A stretch of 37,004 nt of DNA, from NCBI GenBank assembly GCA_023488685.1, contig JAMDDR010000565.1:1-37004 (forward strand), read 5' to 3'. Positions 1 to 6,860 of the stretch are shown here, one piece after another; position 1 is the first letter of the stretch, and each line of letters opens with the position of its first letter. Origin of the DNA: Chloroflexota bacterium (GTDB lineage Bacteria; Chloroflexota; Anaerolineae; J036; Brachytrichaceae). Made by a program: the position numbers and the translations under genes. The notes beneath the pieces are model-generated. The model was not told the DNA's origin. It ran no database searches and was given only the letters and a program-made list of their open reading frames with translations.

Positions 1-766
1 CCGGTTTCACCAGCGCACTGATTTGTACCTTTTCGATTTTGCCCGGCAGACCGAAAATCTTTTGCGCGTTGGCGAGGTCCACAAAGATTTGGTTTTCCTC
101 AAAGCCGCCCGTCGTCGCAATCCCAAGAATAATGAACTCGTACGGATGATCGCTGTACGTGACGCGCAGCGTATCGCCCACGCGCACTTCCCACTGCCTG
201 GCAAGTGATGTGCCAAGGATCGCTCCACGCGCTGCATTCGTTTGGTCAATCCACGCGCCGTCCACCTTCCACCATGGCGCAATCGATTGGATGCCCGTCG
301 CGAAGATTTTGCTTTCGGGCGTGACCTCGCGCACCTGTCCGCCCGGCAACGCGATGGTCCGTTTCGTCGTCGGAATCGGAATTTCCTTCTCAAACCACGC
401 GCCAACCAAAAGCACCTTCTGCCCATTCACGTCCACTGCGCCCGACAAGGACGGCGCGAAACCGACGATGTTGTTGCGCCAGAAAATGGTCTTGAGTTTT
501 GGCAAATCGCTCTCGTTCAGATACGCACCATCGCTCGCGCTGGTGTAGCGCATCCCGGCAATTTCAACCGTCAAGGCGCGCTGCTTGGGCTGCGCGATGA
601 TATTCGCGCCAAAGGTGCGCAGCTCTTTCGCCATTTTGTCCGTGATATCGAGCGAAATCGCCAGGAGCGCACTCGCGAGCGCGGCGCCCAACGCGACGGC
701 GAGGACTGCCAGTATGAGGTGTCCCTTGCGCCGCTCGAGCGATCGCCACAAGAGTTGGATCAGCAT
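1..766 (-). CDS. MacB/FtsX-like ABC transporter permease (partial, runs off left edge)
   Basis: About 255 N-terminal residues are visible; the 3' end lies outside the window. The protein opens MLIQLLWRSLERRKGHLIL, a cytoplasmic stretch followed by one hydrophobic segment (about residues 17-40). A large extracytoplasmic region follows, as in the MacB_PCD domain of MacB/FtsX-type permeases. The start ATG directly abuts the stop codon of the FTR1-DUF2318 gene upstream (TAAATG), so the two are almost certainly co-translated. In Ftr1/P19-type iron uptake loci (for example the Campylobacter system) FTR1, DUF2318-like proteins, MacB-like permeases and an ABC ATPase occur together, so I infer a role in that iron-uptake system rather than in drug or peptide export. 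The ATPase would be expected just beyond the left edge. The substrate cannot be read from the sequence. Confidence 0.85.
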   Translation of the reverse strand, partial: MLIQLLWRSLERRKGHLILAVLAVALGAALASALLAISLDITDKMAKELRTFGANIIAQPKQRALTVEIAGMRYTSASDGAYLNESDLPKLKTIFWRNNIVGFAPSLSGAVDVNGQKVLLVGAWFEKEIPIPTTKRTIALPGGQVREVTPESKIFATGIQSIAPWWKVDGAWIDQTNAARGAILGTSLARQWEVRVGDTLRVTYSDHPYEFIILGIATTGGFEENQIFVDLANAQKIFGLPGKIEKVQISALVKP

Positions 767-2062
767 TTACTGCTCCTTAAAGCGTCCTTCGTTCGCCGCT
801 AGATCGCTGACAGCGATGACCACATCCTGACCTTGAACGCTCGACGCCAGCGGTATGGGATTGCAGCCGCCCGGTTCGCCAATCGTGTCGAGGTTGATGG
901 GCGCATCGCAGTTGCGGCAGATCACTTGATCACCCTCGCGCCGATATCCCTTGGGCGGACAAATTCCGCATGCGTCGAGCGCGACGGCGATGCTGTCATC
1001 GCTGCGGCGGATCAGGAAAAAGCGAATGCCGATGCCGTTGTGCCGATAGATGTACTTGTGCATCTGCCCGTCGTTCACATCAGCGACAGGAACGTGAAGC
1101 ATGCCCTCGTGCGCTTCCATTTCGATCATCGGCAATTCCGTATCGCGTGCAGCAACGGTGGTCAGCGATGAGCCGAGCAGCCCGGTGATGAACAACGCTG
1201 AGAGCGAGGCGGCAGTCGCCCAACGCCGTGAGCGCAGTGCCATCGACATCCGCTTACGCCGCTCGGGTCCCGACTCGCTTTCCATGGGCATTGGGAGGGA
1301 GGGGCGCCAGGCGTCCCACAGGATCAGCAGTGCGGGGAGCGCGATGAGCAACATCAGAATCACGAGCGAGGTGGTTTCGCGCGTGAGGAAGCCGATTACG
1401 CTCAACAGTTCAGGCGTGCTTGGCAGCAGTCCTATTTCGAGGAATTCGTGGACCCCGTTGGCGACGAGCTTGGCGACGAGGATCAGCAGCACAAGGCTGG
1501 TCACGGAGAAGAAGCGTTTGAGGTTCACACGTAGTGCGCCCTTGGCGAGCAGCGTGCCGAACAGCACGGCGAGCGCCAGGCCCGCCGTGCCCCCGATCAG
1601 GTTGTTCAAGGGGTTTGCGCCGATGGTGGCAGAGAGCGCAGTGAGGAACAGAATGGCCTCGATGCCTTCACGGAAAACGGTCACGAAGGTGAATGCCGCG
1701 AGTCCCCAGCCCGCGCGTCGTGAGGACGGGCCACCGCTCGCACTCAGCACGCGCCCCATTTTTTCTTCGAATTCAGTACGGAGCGTTCGACCGGTGCGCC
1801 ACATCCAGACGATCATGGTCGTGACGAACGCGGCGGCGACGAGCATGATCGTCCCTTCGTAGATTTCGTTGTCGGGACTGATGCCCAGCCATTGGAAAAG
1901 GACCGCGCCCGCGACGCTTGCCAACACCGCCGCGCCTAGTCCGAGCCAGACGTAGCGGCGCAATTCATTGCGGCCGGTGCGTGCGAGATAGGCGAACACA
2001 ATCCCGACGACGAGCGCCGCTTCCAATCCTTCGCGCAGCATGATGACGAGTGCTTCCAGCAT
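767..2062 (-). CDS. FTR1-family iron permease fused to a DUF2318-type Fe-S-like domain
   Basis: 431 aa. The N-terminal part is a seven-helix FTR1/EfeU permease with both Fe-binding REXXE motifs, REGLE at residues 10-14 and REGIE at 131-135. A further membrane segment (about 285-310) leads to a C-terminal extracytoplasmic DUF2318-type domain. That domain carries CGIC (C365, C368), CRNC (C382, C385) and a fifth Cys at 400, a pattern suited to binding a metal or Fe-S centre. In known systems these are often separate genes, and the fusion points to direct electron or iron hand-off. The start ATG at 2062 has a GGGAGAAG ribosome-binding site. The gene is followed with no gap by the MacB-like permease. 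A promoter, a palindrome and a leader hairpin lie upstream, suggesting metal-dependent control. The family assignment is firm; the exact substrate (Fe2+ or Fe3+) is inferred. Confidence 0.92.
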   Translation of the reverse strand: MLEALVIMLREGLEAALVVGIVFAYLARTGRNELRRYVWLGLGAAVLASVAGAVLFQWLGISPDNEIYEGTIMLVAAAFVTTMIVWMWRTGRTLRTEFEEKMGRVLSASGGPSSRRAGWGLAAFTFVTVFREGIEAILFLTALSATIGANPLNNLIGGTAGLALAVLFGTLLAKGALRVNLKRFFSVTSLVLLILVAKLVANGVHEFLEIGLLPSTPELLSVIGFLTRETTSLVILMLLIALPALLILWDAWRPSLPMPMESESGPERRKRMSMALRSRRWATAASLSALFITGLLGSSLTTVAARDTELPMIEMEAHEGMLHVPVADVNDGQMHKYIYRHNGIGIRFFLIRRSDDSIAVALDACGICPPKGYRREGDQVICRNCDAPINLDTIGEPGGCNPIPLASSVQGQDVVIAVSDLAANEGRFKEQ

Positions 2063-2216
2063 GGTTGATCTTCTCCCTTGCTTTGTCCTTAGCGGTATTG
2101 TGGTAAATGTGCACGAGTCGTAAGCTGTTCAGGCCAGCCTGTGGTACTCCCAAGGTACGCATCCCTGCAATGCATGCGCACGATCCGCGCGCGAGAATCG
2201 TCTGGGAGCACACTGT

Positions 2217-2250
2217 CAACACGGCACAAAAGTGGCCCCGTGCTGTGTTG
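2217..2250 (-). other. Hairpin in the untranslated leader of the FTR1 gene
   Basis: Arms CAACAC+GCAC and GTGC+GTGTTG pair with a single internal mismatch around a 12-nt loop. The hairpin sits within a predicted leader of about 210 nt between the promoter at 2281-2309 and the FTR1 start at 2062. It could stabilise the RNA or attenuate transcription. No known riboswitch fold was recognised. Confidence 0.4.
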
Positions 2251-2255
2251 GATTA

Positions 2256-2269
2256 TTAGTATATACTAA
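2256..2269. promoter_or_regulatory. Perfect 14-bp palindrome, candidate metal-repressor operator
   Basis: TTAGTATATACTAA is a perfect palindrome placed just downstream of the predicted -10 of the FTR1 promoter, roughly +5 to +18 from the expected transcription start. That is a classic position for a repressor. The TTAG...CTAA ends resemble DtxR/MntR-family operators, and iron-repressed control of an FTR1 operon would make sense. No DtxR gene is in the window, so the regulator is inferred. Confidence 0.5.
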
Positions 2270-2280
2270 CTTAATGGGAC

Positions 2281-2309
2281 ATGGTACACTCCATGTGGAG
2301 AGTTGTCAA
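2281..2309 (-). promoter_or_regulatory. Predicted sigma70-type promoter of the FTR1 operon
   Basis: On the minus strand there is a perfect -35 TTGACA (2304-2309), a 17-bp spacer, and -10 TACCAT (2281-2286). The spacer contains an imperfect dyad centred on CTCCA-CA-TGGAG, which could be an activator or repressor site. Spacing is 17 bp, so a MerR-type distorted promoter (19 bp) is not supported. The promoter lies between lgt and the FTR1 gene, so the iron operon can be expressed independently of lgt. Confidence 0.6.
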
Positions 2310-2376
2310 GGCTAGCAGCCTGTCAGAGAAAGGGTAGAAGAATTCGGTAGTGGGTCAGCGTTGTTAGATGCTTCGC

Positions 2377-3177
2377 TCAGGATTGGACACTCACACGCGC
2401 TGTTCTCTTCTGCTGGGTCAACAGGTAAGCCAATACAGGTAGTGCGATGACGAGCATCACCACACTGATGATCTGTGCCTGGTTCAGCCCGAGCGCCACG
2501 ATTTGGTACGAACTCCAGATCGAGATGACGAACCGTCCCGCCGAATACAGCGACAGGTAGATCAGCGCCAGCACGCCGTCAGGCAGGCTGCGCCTGCGCA
2601 GCCGCCACAGCAGCGCAAATATGGCGAGGTTCATGATGATCTCGAATAGCGGTGTGGGGGTGTAGTACACGCCCAACTGCGGCACCATGGCGTTCGGGCT
2701 CACGTAGGCGAACCCGAGCGGCCCGGTGGTGGGCTTGCCCATGGCATCGCCGGTGATCAGGCACGCCACACGCCCCACCGCCTGACCCAGCACCAGGCCG
2801 GGTGCCAGTGCGTCGAGGAGAAGCAGCAGTCGCCACTTGCGCCGCCACGCGAGAATAGCGGCTGCTACTAATCCGCCAATCACGCCGCCCCAAATGGCCA
2901 GCCCGCCTTCCCAAATGAACAGGGCCCGGATGGGGGCGGCCGCGTACTCGTCCGGCCAGTGGTCGATGACGTGGAAAATGCGCGCACCGACGAGACCGGC
3001 GATCACGACCGCGAACGCGCCGTTATAGATCTCGTCCTTGCTGAAGCCCTTTCGCGCTGCCTCGCGCGCCCCCAGCCACAGGCCAACGGCAATGGCGGCC
3101 ATGACGATCAGGCCGTACCAGCGCAAGGCGAAGTGACCGATGCTCAGGATAATAGGGTCGATTGGAACAGTAACCAT
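2377..3177 (-). CDS. lgt: Prolipoprotein diacylglyceryl transferase
   Basis: 266 aa polytopic membrane enzyme that transfers a diacylglyceryl group from phosphatidylglycerol to the lipobox Cys of prolipoproteins, the first step of lipoprotein maturation. Diagnostic segments are visible: WEGGLAIWGGVIGGL, GRVACLITGDAMG (family GR...N/D-x-G signature region), PTPLFEIIMNLAIF, and the later SAGRFVISIW segment. Length matches the family. The assigned ATG is preceded by a GAGG about 12 nt upstream, a little far. Many lipoproteins are encoded in this window (DUF305, SCO, cytochrome c, BNR protein), so the enzyme is locally relevant. Lgt is usually a housekeeping gene, and this may be a second copy. 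The sequence lies downstream of the YHS gene and a strong hairpin. Confidence 0.93.
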   Translation of the reverse strand: MVTVPIDPIILSIGHFALRWYGLIVMAAIAVGLWLGAREAARKGFSKDEIYNGAFAVVIAGLVGARIFHVIDHWPDEYAAAPIRALFIWEGGLAIWGGVIGGLVAAAILAWRRKWRLLLLLDALAPGLVLGQAVGRVACLITGDAMGKPTTGPLGFAYVSPNAMVPQLGVYYTPTPLFEIIMNLAIFALLWRLRRRSLPDGVLALIYLSLYSAGRFVISIWSSYQIVALGLNQAQIISVVMLVIALPVLAYLLTQQKRTARVSVQS

Positions 3178-3192
3178 GGATGGGTTGTCCTC

Positions 3193-3232
3193 GTTCCGCC
3201 TGCCGCTGCCACATGACAGCGGCAGGCGGAAC
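3193..3232. terminator. Strong 16-bp hairpin between YHS gene and lgt
   Basis: Two perfectly complementary 16-nt arms (3193-3208 and 3217-3232) flank an 8-nt loop. The arms are GC-rich, beginning GTTCCGCC and ending GGCGGAAC. It lies 24 bp past the YHS stop codon and 15 bp before the lgt start. No U-run follows, so it may be a factor-assisted terminator or an mRNA-stabilising stem rather than a textbook intrinsic terminator. Confidence 0.6.
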
Positions 3233-3256
3233 AGGTCCGCAGGGTGATCTCCTCAC

Positions 3257-3442
3257 TTAATGGTGGTGATGCTCATGTTCGGAATGCGAGCTGTCTGGTT
3301 TGGCGGCATACTTCTCGGGATTCTTGTCAAACGTCTTCTTGCAACCAGGTGAGCAGAAGTAATAGGTCTGCCCCTTGTACTCGGACTTCCCTGCCGCCGT
3401 CTTTGGGTCAACGTCCATCCCGCAAACTGGGTCTTTTACCAT
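3257..3442 (-). CDS. YHS-domain small metal-binding protein
   Basis: 61 aa. It begins [18 protein letters not shown] and continues through [20 protein letters not shown], the complete YHS domain with its three conserved cysteines. It ends in a His-rich tail (HSEHEHHHH). YHS domains occur fused to or beside copper ATPases and mercury genes and are thought to bind soft metals. The His tail adds a probable Cu/Zn-binding site. No signal peptide, so it is likely cytoplasmic. The AAGGAGATC ribosome-binding site fixes the start. It is separated from the upstream Ig-like protein gene by 170 bp that contain a perfect GTAGGCA/TGCCTAC palindrome, so it probably has its own regulated promoter. Confidence 0.88.
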   Translation of the reverse strand: MVKDPVCGMDVDPKTAAGKSEYKGQTYYFCSPGCKKTFDKNPEKYAAKPDSSHSEHEHHHH

Positions 3443-3578
3443 ACAAATGATCTCCTTCTTGCTATTGGACTACGCAAATGAAGCCGCTCTACGCTGAAGG
3501 TCCTGTACCGCTGCGTTTGCCGCGCTAAGAGTACTGTGCCGGTATGCTCCAGACCAGTGCAATCTTGCTTGGCACGGT

Positions 3579-3596
3579 GTAGGCATTATTGCCTAC
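3579..3596. promoter_or_regulatory. Palindrome GTAGGCA-TTAT-TGCCTAC (family site A)
   Basis: A perfect 7-4-7 inverted repeat in the 170-bp gap upstream of the YHS gene. It is the best-conserved member of a set of related intergenic palindromes in this window (others at 18467, 24490, 26033 and 26908). No U-run follows on either strand, so an operator is more likely than a terminator. The cognate regulator is unknown. Confidence 0.6.
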
Positions 3597-3612
3597 GGGT
3601 TTGGATGAACCC

Positions 3613-4137
3613 TTAACCAGACCGTTGGCGTGAACGTGCCAGCCAAAGGCCAATCAGCCCACTCAGTACCCCAGCGGCCATCATCACGGCGATCTGTCCG
3701 GCGGCCCTGTAGGGGGTTAATTGCATGAGTTCGGCCGTGGGCTCCAGGGACTCGGGTTGGCTGGCTGTGCCAGCAATGGTAGACACGGTCAGTTCAGCGC
3801 CAAGCGTTTCTCCTTCCTCGCTCACAGCGCGTACCTGGTATACGTCCGCCGGGACACTCGCCGGCACCGTATAGCCTTGCTCAAATGTTTCCTGTGTGAC
3901 GTTCACCGTGCCTAAAGTTGTCCTGAATTGCGGGCCTTCCAGTGAGATCGTGAACGTCTCGCCCGGCTCGACGCCGCTTGCTCTAAGCATGACGGTCCCG
4001 CCAGGCGTAATCTCTGCCGGCGAGACCGTCAACTCCGATTTGCCGTGCGCCAGTGCCGGCATGACTCCAGGCCCCAAGGCCAGGAGCGCAAGCAGCAGCG
4101 CGCCGGTACCACGTTGAATGAGTTTCTTCCTGAACAT
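3613..4137 (-). CDS. Secreted/membrane-anchored Ig-like domain protein of the copper locus
   Basis: 174 aa. N-terminal signal peptide (about residues 1-30, ending PALAHG), a beta-rich Ig-like extracytoplasmic domain (about 33-125, with SPAEITPGGTVMLRASGVEPGE), a low-complexity linker, and a C-terminal transmembrane segment (about 147-167) with a basic tail. The His after the predicted cleavage site recalls CopC-like proteins, whose mature N-terminal His binds copper, but the rest does not show a clear CopC motif, so function remains open. It lies 22 bp downstream of cytochrome b in the same direction, so it is probably part of the Rieske/cytochrome b transcript. Similar proteins with this layout are usually annotated hypothetical. 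Confidence 0.65.
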   Translation of the reverse strand: MFRKKLIQRGTGALLLALLALGPGVMPALAHGKSELTVSPAEITPGGTVMLRASGVEPGETFTISLEGPQFRTTLGTVNVTQETFEQGYTVPASVPADVYQVRAVSEEGETLGAELTVSTIAGTASQPESLEPTAELMQLTPYRAAGQIAVMMAAGVLSGLIGLWLARSRQRSG

Positions 4138-4159
4138 AGCAAAATCACTCCATTTACGG

Positions 4160-5257
4160 CTACTGTATCAAGTGCACTGCTGGCCGGCTCAACCAGGCGT
4201 ATCCGCCCAGGATAATCAGCGCCATCAGGATGATCATGCCTACCGCAATAACCCACTTGCGTCGACGCGGCGAAAGCCACGGGCTACGGTCCACGAACGG
4301 CACCGCCGCGAGCAGGATGAAGAGCGTTGCACCGCCGATGAGCAGACCCGTAATGCCTAACAAGTCTTCGAGTGGATAGATCGGCAGGAACATCCATGGC
4401 GGTTTAGTGACTTCGGCACCGGCTATGCCGGCCTTGCCTAACGGTGCAGGGAAGAACAGGCTCAGGATGATGATAAATGAGAAGAGCAGCAACCCATAGC
4501 CCACCATCTTCTGCAAGTGCACAGTAAAGCGAGACGTGACGGACTCACCACTCGTAGCGCTTGTTGGGCCCGAGGTGGCATCGGCGGTCGCTTTCCGTGA
4601 GATGCCGAGCTGTTTGATGAGGTAAAAATGGACAGCCATCAACACGACAAATAAGGCCGGTAACAGTGTGACATGGCCGACGTAGAGCCGGGTGAGAATG
4701 GGGACCGTGCGTGAAAATTCACCGGTGAACCACACGCCTAACGAACCAAGGATCTCTCCAATCTCCTGGTTATGGCCAAGTGCTTCAACGCCCTCCTGGT
4801 CCCACTTCAACACGCTGCCGGTAAACACAAACCCCAGTGTGACAGCCAGCAACCCCAATCCAGCCAGCCAGTTGATTTCGCGCGGCCGTTTGTAGCTGGC
4901 GGTGAAAAACACGCGCAGCATGTGTATGAGGACCAATAGGGTGACCAGATTGGCGGCCCAATAGTGGATGCTGCGGATGATGTCCCCGAAGGGGACCTGC
5001 GTCATGATGTAGATGACGCTGTTATGGGCGCTGGACGGATGGGGATGGTAAAACTGGGCCAATAAGACCCCGGATGCGATGAGGATGACAAAACCAAACA
5101 GCGAAATCCCGCCCAGGATGTACGGGAGCGAATTCGCATGCTCAGGTACAGAATATGCCAACCCCGAAAGAGCTAAGCGCTCATTGAGAGTGCCAGAGAG
5201 CTTGTGCTGAAAGCTTTCCTGCGGAGTGGCCGGTTGCGTAACGGCTGTACGTGCCAT
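4160..5257 (-). CDS. Cytochrome b of a bc/b6f-type complex
   Basis: 365 aa. The four haem ligands are visible as two His pairs, H98/H112 and H195/H210. The 14 residues between the second pair is the b6-type spacing. A C-terminal extension (about 240-365, containing KPPWMFLPIYPLEDLLG) corresponds to subunit IV with a variant of the Qo-site PEWY motif (PPWM). The protein is thus a b6-subunit IV fusion, common in Gram-positive-like lineages. I chose the ATG at 5257 (MARTAVTQPA): it has an AGGAGAAGG ribosome-binding site and leaves 13 bp after the Rieske stop, whereas an upstream in-frame start would overlap the Rieske gene. It pairs with the Rieske protein to oxidise quinol. No dedicated cytochrome c1 is adjacent. 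Confidence 0.9.
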   Translation of the reverse strand: MARTAVTQPATPQESFQHKLSGTLNERLALSGLAYSVPEHANSLPYILGGISLFGFVILIASGVLLAQFYHPHPSSAHNSVIYIMTQVPFGDIIRSIHYWAANLVTLLVLIHMLRVFFTASYKRPREINWLAGLGLLAVTLGFVFTGSVLKWDQEGVEALGHNQEIGEILGSLGVWFTGEFSRTVPILTRLYVGHVTLLPALFVVLMAVHFYLIKQLGISRKATADATSGPTSATSGESVTSRFTVHLQKMVGYGLLLFSFIIILSLFFPAPLGKAGIAGAEVTKPPWMFLPIYPLEDLLGITGLLIGGATLFILLAAVPFVDRSPWLSPRRRKWVIAVGMIILMALIILGGYAWLSRPAVHLIQ

Positions 5258-5270
5258 GCCTTCTCCTATC

Positions 5271-5864
5271 CTAGGTAAAGTGTGATTTACCAAGAACTTT
5301 CCTGCCTGTATCGACCCTAACCGTGACCGCATTCGACGGCAATGGCGCCGGCTCGCCATTCGGAAACTCGGCAATCAGGTTGTCGTTCTGGTCATAAACC
5401 TCGAGAGCAAATCGATCGAGGCCCCGTGGCGCGGGCCCGGTGATCCAGTCACCGTTCAACTGGAACTGTGAACCGTGGCAGGGGCACGCGAAACGCTTTC
5501 CAAGGTCATCCCACTTGTAGATGCAGCCCAGGTGTGTGCACACCTTGTAATGTGCGATGATGCCCTGGTCAGTCGTTACCATCCAGAACTTGCCCTCGTT
5601 GTGTGCCACGGGAGCCGCGTTTACCGCCGGAAAATCTGCCGCGTTAATCTTGATCTTCCCGCCGAAATGCCCCTCGCGAAAGCGCGGCAGGGCGAACAGC
5701 ACACTGACACCTACTGTTTCAGCTAGAAAGAGCGCCATGGATGCGCCCCACACGTAGTAAAGAAATTCGCGCCGGGACATGCCTGTGGGCGGAGTCGTCG
5801 ATGCAGGCGTTGACTTCTCAGCGGGTCGTATTGCAGCGGGAGATGACATTGTCGTCTCTGCCAT
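5271..5864 (-). CDS. Rieske [2Fe-2S] protein of the bc-type complex
   Basis: 197 aa. A low-complexity N-terminus is followed by SRREFLYYVWGASMALFLAE, a Tat-like twin-arginine segment and membrane anchor (about 30-60). The Rieske cluster ligands are CTHLGC (C109, H111, C114) and CPCHGS (C127, C129, H130), the latter including the disulfide Cys. Ribosome-binding site GAGGAG precedes the ATG. It is the first gene of a minus-strand run with cytochrome b 13 bp downstream. Known role: accepts electrons from quinol and passes them to a cytochrome c or cupredoxin. With the cupredoxin and cytochrome c in this window, several acceptors are possible. Confidence 0.93.
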   Translation of the reverse strand: MAETTMSSPAAIRPAEKSTPASTTPPTGMSRREFLYYVWGASMALFLAETVGVSVLFALPRFREGHFGGKIKINAADFPAVNAAPVAHNEGKFWMVTTDQGIIAHYKVCTHLGCIYKWDDLGKRFACPCHGSQFQLNGDWITGPAPRGLDRFALEVYDQNDNLIAEFPNGEPAPLPSNAVTVRVDTGRKVLGKSHFT

Positions 5865-6119
5865 GCTGCTCCTCGAAATCCATGGGATTTCACACCTAAA
5901 ATATGAACTGGAACAACGGATCGAATTAAGTCAAGTGCCGATGCCCAGCTCAACCGCTAGATTTGCCGGTTTGCTCCAACGTATCGACGTGATGCAGGGT
6001 AACATGCTACGCGTCAGGAGACCAGCGCTATATTGCTCAGACGGGGTAAGCAATTCTGCTCGCCTGTGTTGCCCAAATAGCGGGCTATGGCTGTGGCGGT
6101 AGGTCCCTGTGAGTTTTAT
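5865..6119. other. Intergenic stretch without a recognised gene
   Basis: Between the Rieske start and the cysteine desulfurase remnant I see no convincing gene on either strand and no clean hairpin. It must contain the promoter of the Rieske-cytochrome b transcript, but no good -35/-10 pair could be named. Confidence 0.4.
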
Positions 6120-6302
6120 TCAGGGTGCACTGAATTGTCGTCCGTGCTGTTAGCCATGGGAGGCTCATCGCCTGACCTCGCGCTAGGTGCCGTGCGTTTC
6201 AGCCTGGAGCGGTGGACGATGGGCGAACAGATGGACCGGGCGGTGTCGTTACTGGCTGAACAAGTAAGTGCTTTGATAAGTGCTTTGAGAGGAAGAAGGT
6301 GA
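6120..6302 (+). pseudogene. Remnant of the C-terminus of a cysteine desulfurase (NifS/IscS type)
   Basis: The plus strand reads GCTELSSVLLAMGGSSPDLA then GAVRFSLERWTMGEQMDRAV. This corresponds to the C-terminal region of NifS/IscS enzymes (consensus like SHVLLAMG-SPELAHGSLRFSLGRWTT-EEIDR). The PLP-lysine region and the N-terminal ~320 residues are missing, so it cannot be active. The 3' end carries a 12-bp tandem duplication (6265-6288). It directly precedes a SHOCT gene. This looks like a scar of a deletion or recombination event. The family match is clear by eye; a database alignment would confirm it. Confidence 0.72.
6265..6288. repeat. Tandem 12-bp duplication
   Basis: TAAGTGCTTTGA occurs twice in direct succession inside the end of the cysteine desulfurase remnant, just upstream of the SHOCT gene ribosome-binding region. 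Confidence 0.8.
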
Positions 6303-6307
6303 GAGAG

Positions 6308-6673
6308 ATGAACAAATCAACCTGGGCAATCGTGATTGTGGTCGTGCTCGTGTTACTCGCCATCGTCGCCGGTGTGTTCGCCATCAGCGCTTTAGTGCCC
6401 GGCTCCCGCCTCAACGGGTGGGGAATGATGAGGCCATGGATGATGGGCGGATTTGGATCCCCGTTCGTGGGCGGGCTTGTGATGCTACTGTTTGGGGTTC
6501 TCATCATTGGCGGTATCGTCTGGCTGATCCAAGCCGCCGCGCACGGTTTCGGGCAACCAGGCAGCGGTGCGCCTCCGAGTGAGTTGCCGCTCGACATCCT
6601 CAAACGCCGCTACGCCAAAGGGGAGATTACCAAAGAACAATTCGAGCAGATGAAACGCGATCTCGGTCTGTAA
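6308..6673 (+). CDS. SHOCT-domain small membrane protein
   Basis: 121 aa. Two hydrophobic segments (about 7-28 and 52-77) are separated by a Met/Gly/Trp-rich loop (GWGMMRPWMMGGFGSP). The C-terminal SHOCT motif is LDILKRRYAKGEITKEQFEQ (about 96-115). SHOCT is a short C-terminal oligomerisation-like motif found on many small bacterial membrane proteins. The Met-rich loop suggests a Cu(I)-facing role, by inference from context. I chose ATG 6308 over an upstream GTG because AGGAAGAAGGTG sits at suitable distance. It is convergent with the Met-rich protein gene at 6861. It is one of three SHOCT proteins in this window with closely similar tails. Confidence 0.82.
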   Translation: MNKSTWAIVIVVVLVLLAIVAGVFAISALVPGSRLNGWGMMRPWMMGGFGSPFVGGLVMLLFGVLIIGGIVWLIQAAAHGFGQPGSGAPPSELPLDILKRRYAKGEITKEQFEQMKRDLGL

Positions 6674-6709
6674 GGCCGGCTCAATGGCATGAAGCGAACG
6701 TAACACACA

Positions 6710-6795
6710 CGCATGAGGGCCAGGGAGCGTTGCTCGCCGGCCCTCACTCACACCCTCACCGGCACACGCCGGTGTGCCATACCCACCCTCATGCG
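6710..6795. terminator. Nested hairpins between convergent genes
   Basis: An outer 10-bp inverted repeat (CGCATGAGGG 6710-6719 / CCCTCATGCG 6786-6795) encloses two structures. One is a stem GAGGGCC/GGCCCTC (6715-6721/6739-6745) with inner GAGC/GCTC. The other is a pair of mutually exclusive hairpins: CACCGGC/GCCGGTG (6757-6774) or GGCACAC/GTGTGCC (6761-6778). It lies between two converging genes, so a bidirectional terminator is likely, though U-tracts are absent. Confidence 0.55.
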
Positions 6796-6860
6796 CCCGA
6801 CATATACCACCGCCACGGCCACTCGCAGGCCACCGTGCAGACCGCCTAACCGCAGGCGGC

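Noticed and set aside
2063..2222. A reading frame covering the FTR1 leader
   Set aside because: It overlaps the FTR1 start in another frame and has no ribosome-binding site; the region is better explained as an untranslated leader.
2281..2309. MerR-type promoter upstream of the FTR1 gene
   Set aside because: A dyad is present but the spacer is 17 bp, not the 19 bp of MerR-controlled promoters; it was kept only as an ordinary promoter.
5258..5374. Longer N-terminus of cytochrome b
   Set aside because: It overlaps the Rieske gene in another frame, encodes a basic non-conserved stretch, and the ATG at 5257 has a strong ribosome-binding site.
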